Of a stretch of 64,000 nt of DNA, positions 35,436 to 46,932 are shown one piece after another. The position numbers were made by a program, and so were the translations under genes. Numbering within the stretch: the first letter of the stretch is position 1; each line of letters starts with the position of its first letter. Source of the DNA: Cryptomeria japonica (taxonomy: Eukaryota; Streptophyta; Pinopsida; Cupressales; Cupressaceae); NCBI RefSeq assembly GCF_030272615.1, contig NC_081413.1, forward strand, positions 722,017,649 through 722,081,648, in the 5' to 3' direction. The notes beneath the pieces are model-generated. The model was not told the origin of the DNA and did no database searches. It saw only the letters and a list, made by a program, of their open reading frames with translations.

Positions 35436-37176
35436 TGTCATGGAAATGGGGACAAGGCAACAACAAAGTTCAATGTTAATAAGTTAGTTTCAACCATAAA
35501 ACCAAAACAAAGAACTAAAAACCATTCCAAACATATCAAAAAAGATTTCAAAAAGCATGAAAGAAGTTTAACAAAACAAAAGAAATGAGAAGAGACTCTC
35601 TAAGATGCTTCCATGATGCCTTTTGATGCTTCTCCCTTGTTTCTCCCCTTTCCAAGTCCCAAATGAGTGTATCTCTCAGCTTTTAGCACTAGCCATGGAT
35701 GCCATATGGAGATTCAAGATGGTTGGATGTGATAAACAAATGCTATGCAAGTGTAGATAGTGATGCTATGAAAAATCTCTATGCTAATACCAATATAGCA
35801 ACAATACTCTAATGCTTTCTCTTTGTTTGAGGAGAAGGGTTCTATTTATAGAAGAAATGGGGAAATGAAGGGTTAAGATTGAGAAATCTTAACAAGGGTT
35901 AGTATTGAAAGATATTCAATCCATGTGAGACTTTCAACCCAATCCCATGTTGACAAGTGTCACCATGAGGAGGATTGAGAGGAGAGATAAGGAGCATTAA
36001 ATGCTTGAGGGGACATGATGGTTACCCTAGGGAGTTGGGTTAGGGTTAGGTTAATGGATATTCCATTATCCAAGGGATAAATGAATGTGCAAGGGTTAAA
36101 TGGTTACCTTAGTCAAAGAAATAAATGCTTTGAAGAGACCATGAGTCAAAAGGATGGTTAAGTTAGAGGAAAGTCTCTAACCAAAGGTAAAAGGTGAGCT
36201 AACCATAAATGGTTATGTAAGAGCCTTTAACGGTTTGGAAGACTTTAGAGGTTAACCATTTGAAGACATAAAGTCTTTAATGGTTATTGAAGACTTTGGA
36301 GGTTTTTGAGAAGTGACTTCCTTTTATTTAGGAATGTGACAATGATTAGGATAGATTTAGGCTAATTAGAAGGAGTTAGAAGAATCTAGAAGGGATTTAG
36401 GCATGCAAGTGGATTTGGTAGGAGAATGCAAGTGGGAGGAATTTTGGGATTTTCAATTAAAATAAAATCATTTATTTCAATTAAATGGTGTAATTTGCAT
36501 TTGGATAGATATTTAAATAAATATTAATTTATTTAAATGTGAATGTGAATTTTGGATTTAAATAAATCTTAATTTATTTACATGAGAAAAAGGAAGATAA
36601 AGCATTAAATGCTTGAAGACTTTAAGGGAAACCATTAAAGGCTTAAGAAGACTCTAGAAAGAAGCCATTGAGTTTGAAGACTTTAAGGGAAACCATTAAA
36701 GGCTTGAGAAGACTCTAGGAGGAAGCCATTAAGTTTGAAGACTTCAAGGGAAACCATTAAAGGTTTCAAGTGGGTGAGGATAAATAGGATTTTAAATAAA
36801 TAATTTATTTATTTAAAATAGTTGTGCAACTTGCATTTGTAGGAAAATGCAAGTGGGTGGAGGATAAAGATGATTTAAATAAATGTTAATTTATTTAAAT
36901 GAGAGATGGGATTTTGGGGGATTTAAATAAATATTAATTTATTTAAATGTGAGAAAAGATTTAATTAAACAAATATGATTTATTTATTTAATTAATGGTC
37001 TGAATTTGGTTAAGTGAATTAATTCAAATAAATTGAATAATTTATTTAATTAATAGGAGAAGAAGGTTTATATGAATTAATTAAATATTAATTTAATTAA
37101 TTATTGATCAATGGTTAAATAATCAAATAAATATTAAATATTCATTGAATTAAGTGGACAGATTTATGTGACTACA
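35436..37176 (-). repeat. 3' LTR of Tat element
   Basis: Minus-strand TGTAGTCAC...CCATGACA, 1,741 bp. It resembles 49788-51636 closely but lacks an internal duplication of about 0.1-0.2 kb present there. Confidence 0.9.
35843..35850 (-). promoter_or_regulatory. TATA box of 3' LTR
   Basis: Minus-strand TATAAATA within CTATAAATAGAACCC, identical in the other LTR. Confidence 0.6.
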
Positions 37177-37190
37177 TTTGCCCCTGTTTG
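37177..37190 (-). other. Polypurine tract
   Basis: Minus-strand CAAACAGGGGCAAA immediately 5' of the 3' LTR, the expected plus-strand primer position. Confidence 0.7.
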
Positions 37191-39812
37191 AGACAGTGCG
37201 GTTTATCATGTCGTTTCAAAGAAAGAAAGATAGGTATGAGAAATATGCCCCAGAAATGTTAATTTAGTGGGTGTTATGCCCCCTCGAGAGATGTGCCGAT
37301 TTTTTTTTTTTTTTAAAAATCGGGCGATCACTCAAAAAAAAGAGAAAGAAGTTGAGGGGAGCTAGAATAGAAGAAATTAGCAATAACGGTGAAAGAATGG
37401 AAGAAATCGGAGTTAAAACAGAGAACCGAGCAAGCCAGTGAGTACCCTTAGGTCATGCAAGAGATACGGTGCAAATGTGGTGTGTGCTTTGGATTGATGC
37501 TATACAATTGATTAAAATTGGTTGAACAATCTGGTGCAATTGGTTTAATTGCCCCGATCAAGTCAAAGCGTGACAGTTGATGTCAGTTGTTTGCTGGGAC
37601 AAGATAAAGTCTGAGTAAGTGAATCAAAGTGACCTAATGTGACTTAGACAATTGATGTAATTGCCCGATGAAGTCAAGGTATATGAAGCAAAATACTCGT
37701 TGAGACTTAGACAATTGATGTAATTGTTTGTTATGATTGTGTTTGATTGGTTGATCGATTGATAGTGTGTGTGTGTGTGTGATAGATGGTTGTGAGGAAT
37801 CATGGCAGCCCCGTTGAGACTAGGTCATTATGATAAATGCCTGATGTAGTCTAGGATTACCATGATCGATTACCTATTGAGACCCGAAGATACTTGATCG
37901 GAGTATCTATTGATAGTCTAGGTGTGTGTGAGTCGATGTATCTGTGTAGACAGAGTAACTGGCTTGATTGGGTTGATGGGACATGATGAAGGGATGATGA
38001 TGATGACCAAGATAGGGAGGGTGAGGGGGGGATTCAATGTTAGATAGAAGATATGGAGGACCTAGGACCCAGTCCTATGGAAGAAGATGAGTAAAATAAA
38101 GTATGCATTGTTATGACTATGTATGCATGATATGCAGCTATTATGAATGTATGGATGGGTGGAATGCAACAGAATGCAATATATACATATGAGATGAAAT
38201 GATGATCCATAGTGATTTGTTTTCATCATTAAGCTTTAAAAATGTTGTAAGAAAATAGAAGCAACTTGACATAATGATTCAAGATGACCTGAGTATTCCT
38301 TATATGGATACTGATATAGCAAGTTAATACAAGCAAATTGATATAATGGATCAAGTTGACCTGAGTAGTGCTTGTAGATCAGCCAAGGATTATCTCATTT
38401 CATGTGTGGATTGGAACGTCCTCCTTGATCTTTCGTTGATCAAATCCTGAGACAAGTTCATACCATAGTAAGAGATAAACCATTGTCGATTTTGGATGAG
38501 GCAGTAGGAACAAAAGATGGAGCATTGTACCTGTAAGCAAACAACATATATAAAGAATAAAGAATATGGACCCTTGATAATGGTTCATGCTCATACGGTC
38601 AAGGTATACGCTGTAGTCAGCAAGCTATAGTGATCCATGACTGCATTTTTGCATATGATCACGTAACTTAGTTCCCATGTAGACACCATTAGTACATGTC
38701 CCAGAACTTCATTGGAATAATTCACAGAAGATACACAAACAATGTTGTAGGAACCATCTCGACTACTCTAATCACTTGAAGATATCCCAGAGTAGCGTAG
38801 GAACCTGATATATATAAATGAATGAATAACCTACAAATCAACCAAGTATTTGATAGCGTAAACAAAATTTTCTTGCCAAAGAAAATGTCATTTTGTCTTT
38901 GTTTTGGTAAGGAAGGATGCATCCTTGTTAAGACAGTTGGTTTGTCGATGTTGATTATTTGGTTGATGTGATAAGTGGTCATCATTTGAGTATTTCAAAA
39001 TGTTTGTTTGGTATTTGCTTGGATGCGTATGTATAAAAGTGTTGCCAAGTGTTTTTTATTGTTTTTTTTGTTTTTGAAATGTTTTTGGATTTTGTGAGTG
39101 TTTTTTGAATGTTTTTGGTATTTTGATGATTGTTTTGAATGTTTTTGGATTTTGTGAGATAGTTTTCCAATGTTTTGGGCATTTTGATGATTGTTTTGAA
39201 TATTTTTGGATTTTGATGATTATTTTGAATGTTTTTGGATTTTGTGAGATAGTTTTGAATGTAGAACTCACTGAATCACCAGTAATGTAGAATCCACTTC
39301 CATCAATAGGTTAAGGGCATTGCCCCCAGTTTAGACATGACTATGAAAAAGCAGGATGCAAGACGCATGAAGTACTATCCTTGATCGCAGATCAATAACA
39401 AGCCACGGTTTGGATGGATGGATGAATGGACGAATTGAATGTGATCACAACAAGTCTGAAAGACAATGGAGCCATAGCCTTTATAAGTGGTGCCTGTTTT
39501 CTAGGTTTTTACCATCGCACTTACCCAAGGTGCCACCAGAGTGGTTGTTCACCCTTTGGATGCATGATTTTTCTTTACTTTTTTGATGTTTTTGTATTTT
39601 CTTTAGGACATTTTATCTGAATGTTTTTGGGGTTTTTCTGGTATGTATTGGAGCTTGATGCTCTGAACAGCATATGTATAGAACCATTTGAGGTGCATGT
39701 TGTTGATCGGATCTGCTAGCGGTTCTCCTTCTAAAGTAGCCAACTGATATGCCCCAGACCCAAATACAGTAGTGATAACATATGGACCTAGCCAGTTTGA
39801 TTCAAACTTGCC
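37191..39812 (-). other. Tat element spacer between integrase and 3' LTR
   Basis: About 2.6 kb without a supported gene. It contains a (GT)n run near 37770 and, at about 39050-39260, short tandem repeats with TTTTGAATGTTTTTGGATTT units of about 28-42 bp. Long non-coding 3' regions are common in large Tat elements. Confidence 0.6.
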
Positions 39813-40760
39813 CTAATGTTCTCTGTTTGGTTGGTTATGAGGATTCTCTCGAAGAACAAGATCACCTACCTCGAATGTACAAGGTCTAACTCGATGATTA
39901 TAGCTTCTGCTCATACGCCACCGATAAGCCTTGAGGTGATTGTATGTAGCTTGTCGTTTCTCATCAAGTAGCTCTAAGTCCTGAAGACGTGATACTCTGT
40001 ATGCTTCGTCATCTATTAGATTATGCAAGGAAACCCATAGAGATGGTATCTCAACCTTAATAGGAAGGATAGCTTCTACACCATAGACCAGTGAGTAGGG
40101 AGTTGCGCCTGTAGGGGTTTGAATGCTAGATCGATACGCCCATAGTGTTGGATTCAATTGAACATGCCAATCACGACCGACATCACTGACTGTCTTCTTG
40201 AGGATTCTTAATATGTTCTTGTTCGATGCTTCGGCCTGACCATTGCCTTGTGGGTAATAGGGAGTGGAAAAGTGGTGTTGGATGTGAAACTTCTCACAGA
40301 GCTCACAGACATCCTTATTTTTGAAAGGAAGTCTGTTATCTGTGATGATGGACATGGGTACACCATACTAGCAGATGATGTAATTAAGGATGAATGAGGC
40401 CATCTGTTTGCCGGTGGCTTGGGTAAGTGGAACAACTTTGATCCACTTTGTGAAATATTCGGTGGCGGTAATAATGAACTTATGGCCGTTGGATGAAGAT
40501 GGATGGATTTTACCCACAAGGTCAAGTCCCCAGTGGCAAAAGGGCCATGGTTTTGTGATTATTTGTAATTCCTGTGCTAGTGCATGTATCAGGTCTCATG
40601 AACTTGGCATTTCTTGCATTTTTTAACAAAATAGTAGGAGTCTTTTTCCATGGACGACCAATAGTATCCAGTGTGCATGAGTTTCTTGGCTAGTGACGGA
40701 CCGCTTGCATGAGTTCCACAAATTCCTTCATGTACCTCTTCCAAGGCCTTTGTTATCTCA
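39813..40760 (-). pseudogene. Tat integrase
   Basis: Joins element DNA to the host chromosome. Read from high to low coordinate: an N-terminal zinc-binding segment at about 40760-40600 (VHEGICGTHASG...KCKKCQVH, the H-H-C-C pattern); the catalytic core with FTKWIKVVPL at about 40470; then the ORF 40355-39813, with ITDNRLPF and PQGNGQAEASNK supplying the second and third acids with 35 residues between them; and a C-terminal RPCTFEVGDLVL segment. Stops before 40355 and a UAG in the zinc region split it, so it is defective. Confidence 0.85.
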
Positions 40761-40774
40761 TCTTGTTCCAGACA

Positions 40775-41923
40775 TCAAAGGAGAGTACCATCAAGACTGC
40801 ATCGATATAGGGTTTCAGAAATAATCGTATATCGAGCGGTTTGGCGAATGAAGGTTTTACGTTGGTTATTCAATTTGTTAGGAGGAAGTGTGTGATCGCA
40901 GAGGTAGGTGTAGAATTCACCATACCATGGGGATTTGGAACCGATAAGGTGAAATATCATCTCAGATTCAGGGATATCATAAGCAGGAATCCAAAGTTGT
41001 TCGACCAAGAACTCATAGCGTGTTGAATTATGTGGAAGATCTAGGAGAGATGCGATGGTAGCCATAGCGTCAACAGCTCGATTTTGATCTCTGGGTACCT
41101 ATTCAAAGGTGATAGTAGTGAATGATGTTTTTAATTTGTCCACCATTTGTTTGTACAACATGAGTTTGTCATCCTTGGTCTGATATTCATCTGTTGCTTG
41201 TTGAATGACCAGTTGGGAGTCGCCATATACCTATAGTTCTTGTAACTTCCATTGTATGGCTAGCTTGAGTCCTATGATCAAGGCCTCATATTCAGCTATG
41301 TTGTTTGTGCATGGAAATGTGAGCCTATAAGACTTCAGGATGCTCTCACCTTGAGGTGTGATAAACAAAATGCCTGCCCCTGAGCCGTGCCTAGTGTATG
41401 AACCATCAAAGTATAATTTCCATGGTTGTGTTGTTGTGGTCATGAATATCTCTTCATTGGGAAAATTGGAAATAAGAGGATGGTTGCCTATGAGAGGTGC
41501 ATCGGCCAATTGATCAGCAATGACTTGGCCCTTGATAGCCTTACGGTCCACATACTCGATGTCAAATTCACTTAGAATCATTACCCATTTGGCCAAGCGT
41601 CTTGTCAATGTTGCTTTGCTGAGTAAGTATTTGAGTGGATCAATCTTTGCAATTAGCTGTACTTTATGTGTCAATAGATAGTGCCTTAGTTTAGTAGCTG
41701 CTAAGATTACTGCTAGGCAAGCTCGCTCAATAGGTGTGTAATTGAGCTCATAGCCAACCAGTGTGCAAGAGATGTAGTATACAACCCACTCTTTCCCTTT
41801 TGCATTATGGTGTGCCAATAGTACACCCAATGTTGTATTTGTTTCTGAGATATAGAGTAATAAAGGCCTACTTGGATCAGGTGGAATCAGTAATGGTGTA
41901 TTCATGAGATAGTCTTTAAGCAT
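40775..41923 (-). pseudogene. Tat double RNase H region
   Basis: The ORF at 41923-41231 carries two RNase H-like domains in a row. First is the usual gypsy RNase H (LLLYISETNTTLGVLLAHH, then YTPIERACLAVI, FDIEYVDRKAIKGQVIADQLA). Second is an archaeal-type domain (LYFDGSYTRHGSGAGILF, then NNIAEYEALIIGLKLA), which continues past a stop at 41231 (YGDSQLVIQQ) to about 41080. The 41065-40775 frame then links to integrase. The double domain places the element in the Tat clade. Known role: removal of template RNA during reverse transcription. Confidence 0.85.
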
Positions 41924-42900
41924 CTGGAATGCTTGCTGGCATCTGGCATCCCATTGAAAGCGGATGTTTTTATGTAATAGGTGTGTAAAGGGGTGACACT
42001 TATTTGCCAGTTGTGCAATGAATCTTCAAATCGATTGTAGTCGCCCTTGTAATGTCCTTAGCTAACTGATGTTCTTTGGAGGTGGCATATCCATGATTGC
42101 TTTGACTTCGGCAGGATCGACCTCAATGCCTTTGCTTGAGATAATGTATCCTAGAAGCTTCCCCGAGGTTACTCCAAAGACACATTTCTTTGGGTTGAGT
42201 CGAACATGATATTGTTCCAGTCAATCAAAGATTTTCTCTAATATGTTTGAATGACCTTCTCTTGTGAGTGATTTTGCTAGTAAGTCATCAACATAATCTT
42301 CCATTATAGTATGCATCATGTCATGGAAGATGGTGGTCATTTCTCTTTGATAGGTCACTCTGGCATTCTTTAGACCAAAAGGCATTACATTCCAGCAGTA
42401 CATTCCCCATGGACATATGAAGGTCATCTTATGTTGATCTTTTGGTGCAATCTTTATCTGATTGTACCCTAAAAAACCATCCATGAGTGAAAGCATGGCA
42501 TGTCCTATTGTTAGGTCTACTATTGTGTCGATATTTGGTAGGGGGAAGTCATCTTTAGGACATACTTTGTTCAAATCTCTGAAGTCATTACAGATACGAA
42601 TGCCTCCATTTGGTTTGCTGATAGGCACAATATTGGATATCCAATCTGCATAATTAATTGGTCTAATAAAACCAACATCTAGGAGTTTCTTAAGTTCTGC
42701 TTTGACGAGTACTGCAATCTGAGGATGCATCTTATGAAGTTTCTTCTTGACAGGCTTAGCTCCTTCTGCTACGGTGAGATGATGCATGACTAAATTAGGA
42801 TCAAGCCCAGACATGTCTACACAGGACCATGCAAAGTTAATCTGGCGCTTCTGGAAGAATTCAACAACTTAGGTTGTTCCTCTGAAGTTAAAAGAGATGC
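41924..42900 (-). pseudogene. Tat reverse transcriptase
   Basis: The ORF at 42814-42221 holds the finger and palm motifs: VGFIRPINYADWISNIV, RICNDFRDLNKVCPKDDFPL, LMDGFLGYNQIKIAP, MPFGLKNARVTYQREM and the active-site box YVDDLLAKS. After a stop the sequence continues (LNPKKCVFGVTSGKLLGYIIS) towards RNase H at about 41930. In-frame stops and frame changes make it non-functional. Known role: copying element RNA into DNA. Confidence 0.9.
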
Positions 42901-44045
42901 CAGATGTATGTGGTGAGGTGTTTTAGGAGTCCCCACATTGTATTCTTTTGTTTCCTTTGTAAGGATTGTTGACCATTCTTGCTATGTACTAGAAGGGAGG
43001 ATGTCAAACCTTTCATCCTCAGGCACCTCAGAGAGGTTTTCATCGTTGGATACGCTCTTTCTTTTTATTTTTGTGGGATCAAATAGTGCCACATTGTGGT
43101 TTTCACTGGAAGATCCATGTTTTATTGTTATATTTTTGCAGTTGAAAGGTTTGGCATCCGCCCCAAATTATGTTGTGCTATTAAGTTCAATGGCGAATCC
43201 AGCTTTGTGATCCCCGCTTGGTATGTTATCCTGTAGTTCTAAAAAGTCAATGATCACCTCATCATTTTGGAATTGGTCAAGGCATGGGGGATTAGGTTGG
43301 TTCCATTTGATGAGTTCAAGATGGATAATAGGCATTACTTCATTGATTAGGTTGAGTTCATTAGATATGTTAGTAAGGGTTAAAACGTTGTGGTGTAAGT
43401 TGTTGATGGTACTCTCCTTGTCAGAATCATGCGTAGGATGTGATGTAGGGTCTGTGGAAGATCTTTCCAGTTCAGGAATCCAAGAGGTCTTTATCTGTGC
43501 TTCTCCGTAAACAGGGATGTATTTACGAGGTGGAGGTAGTGATGTGTCTTCCTCATCTGAAGTATTAAGCTGTACGAAATCAAATTCCCACTCATGTGAG
43601 TCGGTCTCTGAGTCACTTTCCAGTATCCGATTACTATACCATATCGGGATATCATTTGAGTTAAATACTGCTGGTGTATTGGCTTATGTACCTTTGAAGT
43701 GATTAGTGTTGTAGGAAGAGTTATGGGGATTAGTGAATCTGATACATGTAGCATCGATAGTGTTGACTCTGCTGCTTCTACTGGAATTGTCAGTGTTGTC
43801 GATGCGGTTGCTATTACTGATGGGGTTGCTAGTTTGATTGCTGGGATGATTAGTGTTGTGGATGGTTTTCTTGGGATTTTGAGCCTCGATGGGGCAGTTG
43901 CTATGATGTGTGATGTTTCTTTTATAATCAAAGGTGACCTCTTCTTAATAGGCTGATATAGTGGTTTGCTGGGTTTCCCTTTGAATCTGAGCTTAGGAAG
44001 GATCTCCTTTTGAAAGCCTAGGCTAGTGTTATCTTTAGGCTTCAA
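42901..44045 (-). other. Tat linker between protease and reverse transcriptase
   Basis: Minus-strand frame 44045-43491 and following sequence, rich in Ser, Thr, Pro and Ile, join protease to reverse transcriptase. No domain was recognised. Plus-strand frames of 60-95 codons here are shadows. Confidence 0.6.
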
Positions 44046-44066
44046 TTCAGGCTGTAGAGGTTCATG

Positions 44067-45302
44067 TCATCCTTGCTTGCAAGGTCCTAAAGCACTTTGA
44101 CCATCATAACCCATTCTTTGCATAATGAGAAGGCCTTTTCCATATTGATCTGTGGGAAGCTTAGCTTGTGGGATTTCTATGGTGATAGGATCTTTATAGA
44201 TCCACTCTGCTAAGTCCTCATCTTTGGTCTCTTCTTCTTGACTCTTTCCAAGGATGAACAACATCAAAGTATGTGTTGGGTTGATCAGTGGTTGTTGAAG
44301 TAACCATTGAGGTTTACCATGAGTTCTAGGAGAAGTAGGCATTTGTCCAACATAAAAGAGTTGGCTTAAATTGTATTCCCCAGGACCTTCCTCTGCTATT
44401 TTCATCTTGAGCTTCTCTTGCTTAGGTATAGTAGTGTCTGAACTGGAAAGAGAGGTTGAACTTACATATGATGTGGATGAGATGGCTTCTCTATTGTTGG
44501 GAATGGTAATCTCTGGTTGATGACTGATATTATGACAATATGCAAAGGGATTGGCATCGCCCAAGATTGTGATTTCGACACCATTATGCGGGAACTTGAT
44601 ACACTGATGGTAGGTGGATGGAACGACTTGCATGGCGTGTATCCAAGGTCTTCCTAACAATAAATTGTATGGCAAAGGAAGGTCCAGAACTTGACAGATG
44701 ATGTGTTTCACCATTGGGCCTACTCGGATTGGTAGCACAACAGCTCCTTTAGATGACCGCTCTGCATCATCATAGGCATTGATTGTTATCTTCTTATGGG
44801 GATCCACCGATTCAATTGCATATCCCAAAGCTGTGACTAATTGTAGTGTACAAATATTCAGGCCTGCTCCATTGTCGATCAAGACTCGCTTGATCATATG
44901 TTGATTGATAAATCCTTCAATGTGGAGTGAGGCGTTATGAGGTTGTTGGAAGGATGTATTATCACTTTCAGAGAAAGTGAGACAAGGTGATGACCTTAGA
45001 TTTCCAACCATGGCTTGGAACTGATCTGTATTTAGGTTTGTAGGGACTGACGCCTCTTGGAGAGCTTGATCCAAGATTTTTTTATGGGATGGAGATAGGC
45101 GCAATATCTCTAAGATAGATATCAATGCAGGTGTTTTATCTAACTGTTCCATAAGGTTATACTTCTTGGGGATAGATGGGGTGCCTTGTGGAGCTGCTTT
45201 TATAGTGATCTTGCCACGACGTGTAACAACATTGCAAGTGGAACTGGGATTTTTGATGGTAATAGTTGCAATCTGCTCACTGGCATCATATAGGTGGTTC
45301 AC
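44067..45302 (-). CDS. Tat aspartic protease region
   Basis: A 411-codon open frame, the longest intact one in the element. The aspartic protease active site appears as RVLIDNGAGLNIC (Asn in place of the common Ser/Thr after Asp). It is followed about 70 residues later by NLLLGRPWIH, the conserved Leu-Leu-Gly-Arg-Pro-Trp of plant gypsy proteases. A long N-terminal extension and a C-terminal G-patch-like end (GKGLLIMQRMGYDGQSALG) are present; G-patch motifs are known near some retroelement proteases. It would process the gag-pol polyprotein. Confidence 0.82.
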   Translation of the reverse strand: MNHLYDASEQIATITIKNPSSTCNVVTRRGKITIKAAPQGTPSIPKKYNLMEQLDKTPALISILEILRLSPSHKKILDQALQEASVPTNLNTDQFQAMVGNLRSSPCLTFSESDNTSFQQPHNASLHIEGFINQHMIKRVLIDNGAGLNICTLQLVTALGYAIESVDPHKKITINAYDDAERSSKGAVVLPIRVGPMVKHIICQVLDLPLPYNLLLGRPWIHAMQVVPSTYHQCIKFPHNGVEITILGDANPFAYCHNISHQPEITIPNNREAISSTSYVSSTSLSSSDTTIPKQEKLKMKIAEEGPGEYNLSQLFYVGQMPTSPRTHGKPQWLLQQPLINPTHTLMLFILGKSQEEETKDEDLAEWIYKDPITIEIPQAKLPTDQYGKGLLIMQRMGYDGQSALGPCKQG

Positions 45303-45380
45303 AGTATAATTATATGCGGCGCGCGTATAATCAGTGGTATCTGTATTGCGCCCTAAAGTGGAAGGACCCCTTTGATCTTG

Positions 45381-46932
45381 TTATGGAAGTGGATTTTTAA
45401 ACATGAGATGATCATTGTTTGTTGTCTTTGGGTCATGTCCTTCGATTTTGATTTCACCTCGGTCAATAAGATCCTGAATAAGATCTTTCAATCTATGACA
45501 ATTGCTTGTCTTATGCCCTTTCCCTTGATGGAAATCACAATGTTCAGTATCCCTCCACCATCCAGGTTTGACTTGAGGTTCATAATTTGATGTTTTGGGC
45601 AAGGTCACCAGATTTTGAGAAACCAACTGACGTAACACTGTTTCGATGGGTTCCCCTAAGGGAGTGTATGTTCGTTTTGGTTTAAAATTTTGTTAACGTT
45701 GTCTAAGTTCCTCTTGAGATGTGTTGCAGCCTTGATTTGGAGGAGCAACTGTGTTATTCTTGGGTGGGGGGTTCTATCTTGCAAATTGAACCAAAGGTTG
45801 TGCACTTTTGAATAGTTCTTGCATCCACAACCCCGTCGTTGACGACGTTCTTGTTTTTGTTCCAGAAGTTAGGCTTGTCACTATTGAAGCATGGGCAAGG
45901 GCCATCTTTTGACCCATTATATATCTTGATAAGCCCTTTTTTGATAAGAGCACTCTCACATTTTAAGCCTTTTGTTATCATGTCATTGAAGGAGTCTGTG
46001 TCTTTTACGTCTAGGTGAAATTCCATTTCATCATTTAAGTTGGAAATAAATATTTCCACTAGTTCTCGTTTAGGTAACTGAAGAGAACATTTGCTAGACA
46101 TTTGATGCCATCATTGCAGAAAGACTAAAAATAGCTCACCTGGTTTTTGTTTAGTGTTACATAGATCAGCCATTGTGATATCACGTTCAATGTTGTGTGA
46201 GTAATGTGCCAGGAATTTCTAGATGAGTTCTTCAAATGTCCTAATGCCACCTGGTAATCAGGAAAACCATGATGTGGTTGTTCCTCCCAAGCTTTGTGGA
46301 AAAAGCAAAATTAGGTATGTATCCTTGTATGCTACTTCAAGGCAAGCTGAATGGAATTCTCTAACATGATCACGAGGATCTCCTTTTCCTCTATACTTTT
46401 CGAACTTGGGTGTTTCAAACCCTCATGGAAAAGGTGGCATATGAATATTCCAATCAAAGGGATAGGGACAAATGTTATTGAGTGAAAATTGATTAGTTTT
46501 TACACCACTATGGAGTTGTTGTGCGAGATTTTTGATTTGTTGCCACAACATGTCTATTTCATTTGGAGGAGGAGGAGGTGGGGGATTACCTTGAGGAAGG
46601 TTATATTTGATGTGATCTCGACCTCTTTCATCCTCGTTATGACTTTAGTGTTCTGATGCTTGTCTTAGTTGTGAAACATGAAAGTCAGGGGGTAGTTTAG
46701 CCCCCTTTTGAGCAAGTCTTAAAAAGTGAGCATCAGCATTGCTCTTGAGTATTTCGTCAAAAAGTCTATTAAAGAGAGGGTTGTGTTGTGCCCTTTCTAG
46801 TGCTGCAGGAGTAGGAGTACTTGGATTTTCATTATTGATGTTTTCTCCAAGTGCTTCTTGGAATTCATTGATATTTTCCTTTTCTTCCTCTTCGATTTCT
46901 CGTTGTCTAGATCGAGATCTAGTTTGAGCCAT
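45381..46932 (-). pseudogene. Tat gag
   Basis: Structural polyprotein in pieces. The N-terminus is at 46932 (MAQTRSRSRQREIEEEEKEN). A central part at 46101-45754 (KRELVEIFISNLNDEMEFHL) resembles retrotransposon gag. The C-terminus at 45638-45381 has CDFHQGKGHKTSNCHRLK, a C-x2-H-type zinc-binding segment followed by a DLIQDLIDRGEI helix. Several stops and at least one frame change separate the pieces. The start is assigned because the 46932 frame opens with a Met and a basic Arg/Ser segment just after the leader. Confidence 0.8.
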
